Below are positions 57,789 through 64,000 of a stretch of 64,000 bases of DNA, one piece after another. Every line of letters starts with the position of its first letter. Position 1 is the stretch's first letter. The position numbers and the translations under genes were made by a program. Location: contig OX235272.1 of assembly GCA_944472155.2 (NCBI GenBank), positions 100,322,020-100,386,019 on the forward strand, read 5' to 3'. The notes beneath the pieces were generated by a model that was given only the letters and a program-made list of their open reading frames with translations, was not told the origin of the DNA and searched no databases. Origin of the DNA: Trichobilharzia szidati (lineage: Eukaryota > Platyhelminthes > Trematoda > Strigeidida > Schistosomatidae).

Positions 57789-59460
57789 CACGTGTGACTA
57801 TATTCTTTCCTCTCCCCCTCCTCCTACCCAACTTACGATCTCCTCCATGTCGCCTTCGCACCGACAACCCACTCATCGCTTCCCATTCCATTATTGGGAT
57901 TCAACTACAGCGATGGCCTGCAATGCACGCGATGTATGCCTGATCAATCCATCTCCATTTTCTCCTACATACTTGTTGAGCAATCGGCTCTCACCTGTTG
58001 GTTCGTTCCCAGCCAGAGTTTCTTGTTGCTAGTTGTTTCTGGCCGGCTGACCGGCCGGGCGATTCGGTCTTCAGTATGGAACCAGCCAGCCGGCCAGCGA
58101 AGTGAGCAGCTGTTGATAAAAGTCTTCAGTGGTTTCTTGGAAATCGTTTTCGTGAAACCGCAGTGCAAGTTTTTGACCTGTATAGAAGAGCTGACAGGCT
58201 GACTTGACATTTGTGCCGAACAGAATCCGAATTTTGTTGTTTATGCTGTCTGAGTGAGTGCAGAAGATTTCTAAACTGGTTTCAGGTTGATGAATGTGTA
58301 TCTTGCCTTTCTGATTCTGGCTATCTGACTTTGACATCTTCATCCGATCTGCTGGCCTGTGGTTGGAACCGTGCTTCCTAGCCAGACAAGTGACGGCAGG
58401 AAGCAACCTCTGACAAATCCCTCGCGTTGATGGTGATTAGTGCTGGTTGTTGTTGCTGTTGGTCGGTTATCTTCATCGCCTGCGTCTTCTTTGTGTTTAC
58501 CTGGAGTCCTGTCTTCATCGCCTGCTTCTTCAGCCAGTTGGTTGTTTCTCGCCTGCCTTCAAGTCTTCGAGTTTGTGCGACATTAGGCATATATCATCTG
58601 CGAAATCCAGATCTTCTAAAGTCTTCTTATCGGTCGTCCAGCGTATTCCTAACTCCTCACTCCCCACAGTCCGTCGCATAATCCAATCCACCACAATTAA
58701 GAATATCATCGGTGATTACAGGCAGCCTCATCTTACTTCAGTATGCACATCGGACGTCTCGCTGAGTTTTCCGTTGTGGATCACCCGACACGTGGCATTG
58801 TCATATAGCTGTTGAATGAGGCTGATAAGGACTTGAGGTACTCCATAGTGTTGAAGTAGTTTCCAAATTACTTCTAGGTCAACGTTGCCTGTCGACGGCC
58901 AGTACGACGTCGATGAAGTTGAGTTAGAGGTTCGACTGCCATTCTATGCTTTGTTCGACGATGATGCGTGGAGTTGCAATCTGATCAGCACATGATTCGT
59001 CTTTCCTGAATCCAGCTTGTTCCGGCTTGGCGGAGTTCTGCGTCCAATGCGTCTTTTATTCGCTCCGGGATGACGTGACTTTACATTTCACTTGGCGTGG
59101 ACAAGAGCATTATTCCACTCCAGCTCTTGGAGGGGCTTAATTCACCCTTCTTTGGCAGTTTGATGAGGTAGTCGTTCTTCCAATCAGTAGGGACCTTTCC
59201 TTCTTTCCAAACCTTTTGCAAAAATGGCGTGAGCACATCCGCTGCAGTCTCTGGGTCCGTTTTCAGTGCTTTCTTTGTGGTGGTGGGGATTCCGTCTGGT
59301 CCTTCTGCATTCCCGGCCTTCAGTAACTTGATTGCATCCAAGATTTCTACTTTTGTGTTAGGATTATTGTTCACTGGCCGGCGGTTATATGCGTGCTCTT
59401 TGTGGTGGTGTATTTCTGGGCGAGTTGCAAGTGATGGTCGATTCAAAATTCCCCTGAAGT
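57788..59460 (-). mobile_element. Family B LINE fragment, right-arm copy, lodged in family C
   Basis: Encodes NRPSLATRPEIHHHKEH and GIPTTTKKALKTDPET on the - strand, as in copy 4, then stop-filled RT. It starts at ACTTCAGGGG (59460) and lacks the normal B 3' end, passing at about 57788 into family C. It replaces the central palm of the family C RT, whose fingers are at 59461-60055 and thumb at 57788-56997. Confidence 0.8.
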
Positions 59461-60055
59461 TTGGAATATATTAGGGCTTTTAGTGGATGTTCAAGATTAA
59501 CTATGTGCAACTTGTCCTTAGTTATACAGATAGGTCTAGATTTAACAAATGTTCCAGTAGATGACTTAGTTATGGGTACAATTTCAAAGTCCTTCCAAAT
59601 GGCTGGCACGACATTTCTGGAAAAAGATTCATTAAGCAAGTCAGTGAGAGGATAACATAGGATATGGGCACATATTTGAGAATAACGGTAGGCACACCAC
59701 CTGGTCCTAGTCTACGAGAGGTGTCCAGAGACCAGAGACATTTTGTGCGTGATTTATTTTGAAACCAGTGAATCATCTGTGACACTAGAGAGCATGATAT
59801 TTTTGGGAGAATGTATGAAAACTTGAGTAGCGTACACACGTCAAACGAATATGGAATACTATTTATCTGCCTACCACAAGCAATGTCTTTAAAATGTTTC
59901 GATATATTTAGAGCGTTTCTACAGGATATGAACTTCCGGTTAGATTTTGAATTGAACCTCTGCATTTCAGACCTGATTAAGATGTTAATTCTTTTCACAC
60001 CCTTGTTGTTCTTCTTTTCATGTAACTTTTCTTTTTCCTTGCGAAGCTTTTAATC
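59461..60055 (-). mobile_element. Family C LINE, RT N-terminal part (broken)
   Basis: The - strand, in two frames, encodes SRTKCLWSLDTSRRLGPGGV, PTVILKYVPISY, then LNESFSRNVVPAIWKDFEIV, KSSTGTFVKSRPICITKDK and LEHPLKALIYSKL. These are the linker and fingers of a Jockey/CR1-type RT. The frame runs into family B at 59460. Confidence 0.7.
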
Positions 60056-60917
60056 TGAGTGTAGGAGAAATTGTCGAATCTGATGAATAGTGTTTCTCTG
60101 CAACAACAGATGTCCACAAAACGTTTGCGACTAAATGTAGCGTTTGATGTATCGTGATCAAAAGAGTCTCCATCAAAACAAGTCCCACCTTGAGTCCTTG
60201 AGTATGCTTCTAAGATTCGGAAGGCTCATGGCGTACTGATGATGATTCCGATTTCTGTGCTACAGTACATCCACTTTCTCACGTTCTAATATATGCTAAC
60301 TCTCTACATAGTGAACGACGAACAGTGTTGTATTAAGAAGCATCAGTGAAAACTTTGAAAGATATATCGTCAACGATTTCAGATTTCAAAAAGCGTGAGG
60401 CGAACGAGAGTGTGCATAATCGCGTAGAATATATGTATAACAAACGAAAATCAATGTTCAACAATACAATGGAAAATATTCAACAAGCACAAGTAGAATT
60501 AGTTTCTGTGAGCATATAACATGCGTACATGAATTAGTCTTATCAGCGTTCAGTAGCTGTCGGACGGAATGTACACGAGACTCGAATTAAATTACCTCAT
60601 GCCGAATACATGGTTGTGATGTGGAGACTTAAATTCGGATTCTAAATAAGTTCATGCGTTAAATTTTGACTCGAAATTCGAGAAATAGAAAAAAGGATAA
60701 TATTCAACGGTCAAATAAGCGAATTTAGATGGTAGAACTAGCGCTATTTATAATATTAGGGAGTAATACTAAGAATGATGCTTCAAAAACCAGGACACGG
60801 AACGAAATAATAAGGAAACGAGGAGCACAAGGAAAAGTACTGCAAACTTGGAACACGCGGGCTTACCGTGTTTTGACATTGTTAAAATGTAATCCCTGTT
60901 TGCGTGTCAATGTCCAG
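60056..60917. other. No feature seen
   Basis: AT-rich sequence without a recognisable gene or repeat. Confidence 0.3.
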
Positions 60918-61161
60918 GTCTAACTATCCTGAACTTAACGCTGTTCTTAGAAGACTTTCAGAAACTATTGTCAACAACCAACGCGAAAAACCAGAACACA
61001 AATTGGTGATTCAAGAATCCTATATTCTTGCTCCAATACAGAACCAACCACAAGGTTATTGTACACAAAGTCTAAGGATAAATGTTATAACAATTAATCA
61101 CAATAATACTTCTGATAGTTTTTCTCTGTCTTCTAACAAACAGCGAACAATAGAACGATGA
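60918..61161 (+). CDS. Possible terminal coding exon, unknown protein
   Basis: After AATGTCCAG (possible acceptor) the frame reads SNYPELNAVLRRLSETIVNN ... IQESYILAPIQNQPQGY ... SLSSNKQRTIER and stops with TGA at 61159-61161. Composition is protein-like (mixed hydrophobic and polar residues), unlike the AT-rich neighbours. No family recognised and no partner exon found upstream. It may instead be a transposon remnant. Confidence 0.25.
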
Positions 61162-61479
61162 CTGCAGTATCGATGACTCCCGCCAAAATATGGGGTTGGG
61201 TTTGAGCAAACAACCATGAATTGATCGTTCGTTCTTCAACTACTTTGACACTGCGTTTAAACCAAGAATGTTTAGCAGGCAAAGAAAAGAACGCAAAAGC
61301 TTATAAGGATCTCATTAACTTGGTATTGTTGGATCATCTGAGTTCAGACCAAAATACCCAATTTCTTGTCCTTATCCATTAAATTTTCAGGGATTATATC
61401 CTGTCCAGTGTGTGTGAATCTCTCTCCTTTTGCTTTCTGACGGTTTATCATATATTGCTTTTCATATTATTGCTGTGCA
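61162..61479. other. No feature seen
   Basis: No gene or repeat recognised. Confidence 0.3.
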
Positions 61480-61875
61480 GTACATCAGACGGATATTCAT
61501 GGCTTGCGAAATGAACCTAGACTAGCCACTTCAAATTGTATCTACCAATTCAACTGCATTTGTGGAGCGAGTTATGCTGGCCGCTGCTCTAGGAACTTGA
61601 TTTTTCGTGCTCGAGAACATCTCCCACTATGGCTAAGTAAAGGTGTAGTGAAAAGCATTAACAGTTCGATATTGGACCACCTGGTGCAAACCGGCCACAA
61701 AGCCAGTGTAAAAGAATCCTTCTCTATAATCTACCTGCCTAATAAATTGCCAAAATCATCAAAGAACCTCATGCTTCCAACAGCAGAGGCTATTACGATT
61801 CGCCTCAAACAACCAGTGCTCTGTGTTCAAAAAAGCAAGTCCAGCCACTACTACTGCCCTGGCCTTCAGTAGAGA
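61480..61875 (+). mobile_element. Penelope-like element fragment: GIY-YIG nuclease region
   Basis: The open frame 61504-61872 encodes TSNCIYQFNCICGASYAGRC, SRNLIFRAREHLPLWLSKG, VKSINSSILDHLVQTGHKA and LCVQKSK. This is the Cys-containing GIY-YIG endonuclease entry (C...C..SY.G) with YIG altered to YAG, the downstream R..EH.P.WLSKG, and the C-terminal TGH and LCVQK blocks. It is the best-preserved Penelope nuclease segment in the window; the RT part is absent. A TA run follows at about 61898-61921. Confidence 0.78.
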
Positions 61876-61959
61876 CTATAAATTCATGAAGCTGTAATAT
61901 ATATATATATATATATATATTATCTTTCCTAATTCTTCTAACATTCAGCTTGTTTTATG

Positions 61960-62520
61960 TTGATAATAATAATAATAATTTTTATTTCTTGAACAGAAAC
62001 CAGCCATTTTTACAGGCATGAACAAATGTACACTAATTAGAACTTATAGAATATATATGATTTGTTAATCTAGAAATAGATTGAATACTGGTAAATTTGA
62101 GAGAAATATTTAAAAAGAAATGTACAAATAAGGCAATAGGTAATTTTCGAGATATGCTTTCAACTGAATAATTCATGAGAAATAGCATCAAATCAAAACT
62201 GTAATTGAAAAAAAAATACGGTATGTCAATTTCACGCGGGAATTATAAACGATTACGTTAATTGTGGAAGGTAAGTAGCATTTTTGTACAGGTGCTGGCG
62301 TGAAATATAAGAGATGCGGAATGAACAGTAATTGTAAGTAAATGATTCATAGAGTGTTTGAAAGTCCATAGAACTTCAAATTCACCGGTAAGTACACCAT
62401 AATTGTGACATTTCCAGTTGTATATGAGACCAACTTTGAACTTGTCGGCAGATTTCATGATAGAGGTGGTTCCGTTATTCACCAGGTGGGCTAGCAATAT
62501 TCCGAGGATAGCGGCACTGT
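61960..62520 (-). mobile_element. Possible LINE 3' end
   Basis: The - strand ends at about 61960 with TTCAAGAAATAAAAATTATTATTATTA, that is an AATAAA followed by an ATT-repeat tail, like the family C and D termini. The upstream open frame 62497-62258 has no recognised motif. Confidence 0.35.
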
Positions 62521-63493
62521 TTCAGTACCTTCGTTTAAGGCAGTACCTTTGAAAAGAGAAGAAGACACAAGGAAGGGTCAAAATACTGTGAAGACCAAGC
62601 CGTTGTGCACTCAGCGTCCACATAATAAAGGATGACCTGATGATAATCTTGAAAATAACGAAAAACCTGATACACAGAAACATACATACTACTGCAAAGT
62701 CACCAATGCATTCCATGGGAGTCATAGATGGTGTCTTCAAAGGTGAAGCTTTGTGTATAGTGGAGATATTACTTGTAATATTATCCGTGGGCTGAAAACC
62801 GTAGCGTTTTCACTTCTAGGTATGGTCACTTCTCCTTATGCAGTTCTACAAAATGCTCTTCCACGGGTAATTACAAGATATACCCGTCGCCCAGCGTGTT
62901 AAATCGGTCCAGCAGTATTAACAGTAGGGTGGAGCAATAAGAAGCAAGTTTATTCTATCATTTGTGTCGTGCTTCGTTTTACTGACTAGAAGGAGATGCC
63001 GAAGCAGAGGGCTGTCATGCACATATAGGCCTATGGTTAGATTGACTAGGATTGACACCTAATATTTCTACTGACACGATATTCCTGTCAGGTAAATACC
63101 ATTAGATTTCTATCGATAGAATTTGGTAATAATAAAACGAAAAGATAACAGAGACAAGCACTTAAGTCCATCTTCAAAATCCACGCAAACATGGCCTCGC
63201 GTCATGAACAACACAGGTATCATGGAGACTGTGAGTGACAAGTACACGAAAGTGTAAATGTAAAAAGCTACGCAAAAAGCTATCTCGACTAACAAACTGA
63301 GGAAGCCAGTCAATTTCACCATAAGTTAAATCGAGGAAACCGCTTGGCTAGGCCTCTTGAACGACTTTGGGTGTACTTCCGGTTGGCTTAAGCTAGAATT
63401 AGCACTCAGGATTGTCATATAGTCATCAGTCTTGCTAGATCTGAGCTTTGGCCGCACCACCTGCTGGCTCTCAAGCCTGACACAACTAATCTG
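62521..63493. other. No feature seen
   Basis: Short open frames only. No domain or repeat recognised. Confidence 0.3.
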
Positions 63494-63690
63494 GCGTCGA
63501 AGCGGCTATTAACGCCGCCCCAAATAGAGAAGGGGCTCTCACTGACCATGCACATGATCCTGGGTTTGATCTCCGGCCGACGCACACCTGATATCAATTA
63601 TCGGCCTGCGAAATTGGGCTGCCGATATCACACGCTGAAAATTCCATACTTATACCGAAAATGAGGTGTGGAATCAAGCTATGATGAAAA
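63494..63690 (+). mobile_element. tRNA-derived SINE (Sm-alpha-like), degenerate
   Basis: A + strand copy of the SINE at 37520-37713: GGGCTCTCACTGACCATGCACATG, GGGTTTGATCTCC (B-box with changes), CCGACGCACACCTGATATC, ATCGGCCTGCGAAATTGGGC, GAAAATTCCATACTTATACC. The A-box end is poorly conserved. Confidence 0.75.
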
Positions 63691-64000
63691 AAACCTTATG
63701 GCTGTTCAAGGATTTATTTATTAACTATGGTATTCAGACAGCATACAGAAATGCAGTCACACCACAATTCACAGCCACTATCCTTTCCTCAAAAACCGAC
63801 ATGCCAGGATTGAACTGAGTGAACGATCTTCTTCTATCCCCTACAACAAACCTGAGTGAACAGACACAAGACTAACACAGGTAATTATCACTCTATCTCC
63901 TCTTGTTATTTTGATATTCTAACAAACTCCAGCAAGCTTCATTTCCCCTCAGTGAAGGCAGCTACTGTATTTTCCTGTTACTTCTGGGTCTGATTAAAAA
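63691..64000. other. No feature seen
   Basis: No gene or repeat recognised to the window end. Confidence 0.3.

Larger units (their letters stand above)
53664..59460 (-). repeat. Large inverted duplication, right arm
   Basis: The reverse complement of 38591-44392. The inner part (53664 to about 56950) shows almost no differences from the left arm. The family C part has scattered substitutions. The family B part has a short deletion near 57930 and a stretch (about 58290-58440) replaced by a different B variant. Confidence 0.93.

Noticed and set aside
1..64000. CRISPR array, prokaryotic operon or integrated virus
   Set aside because: No regular spacer-repeat array, no Shine-Dalgarno-led gene cluster and no LTR or viral polymerase genes; all reverse transcriptases are LINE or Penelope type.

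Overview
This is a repeat-rich window from an animal genome. The content points to a blood fluke (genus Schistosoma): small AT-rich introns beside very long ones, RTE- and CR1/Jockey-group LINEs of schistosome type, Penelope-like elements (PLEs), a tRNA-derived SINE resembling the schistosome Sm-alpha family, and a gene of the CAP/venom-allergen-like family that is expanded in these worms. I cannot name the species from sequence alone.

Host genes: only two are well supported, and they converge tail to tail. On the + strand the last two exons of UTP14 (ribosome biogenesis) lie at 1364-1828 and 1927-2148. On the - strand nine exons spread over 26 kb (30317 down to 4296) splice in phase into a predicted protein of about 407 residues with two successive CAP domains. 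Its introns hold Penelope, RTE, SINE and foldback insertions. A possible terminal exon of unknown type lies at 60918-61161.

Repeats, left to right: PLE fragments in the UTP14 intron (130-1080), at 5105-5640, 14190-14660, 20800-21065, 26700-27035, 30430-31790 and 61480-61875. A longer PLE at 8786-13335 is split by an RTE-group LINE (9214-11862, 10-bp target duplication) and by a near-perfect 199-bp palindrome (13-bp target duplication). A second RTE copy of the same family (here 'family A') is at 17600-20466. A second RTE family ('family B', stop-riddled) occurs at 2441-3264, 7376-7570, 21795-23905, 27488-27795, 36885-40268 and 57788-59460. A near full-length CR1-group element ('E') occupies about 32366-36740 on the - strand.

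The right half is dominated by a large inverted duplication: arms 38591-44392 and 53664-59460, about 5.8 kb each, nearly identical in their inner parts, with a 9.3-kb spacer. The arms carry family B, a LINE 3' half ('family C'), a 238-bp insertion with a 19-bp target duplication, and the 3' end of a Jockey/CR1-group LINE ('family D'). The spacer holds further D copies in the same orientation, one with a reverse transcriptase broken by a single stop. No CRISPR array, operon or prokaryote-type system is present. The family letters A-E are labels used only in this annotation.
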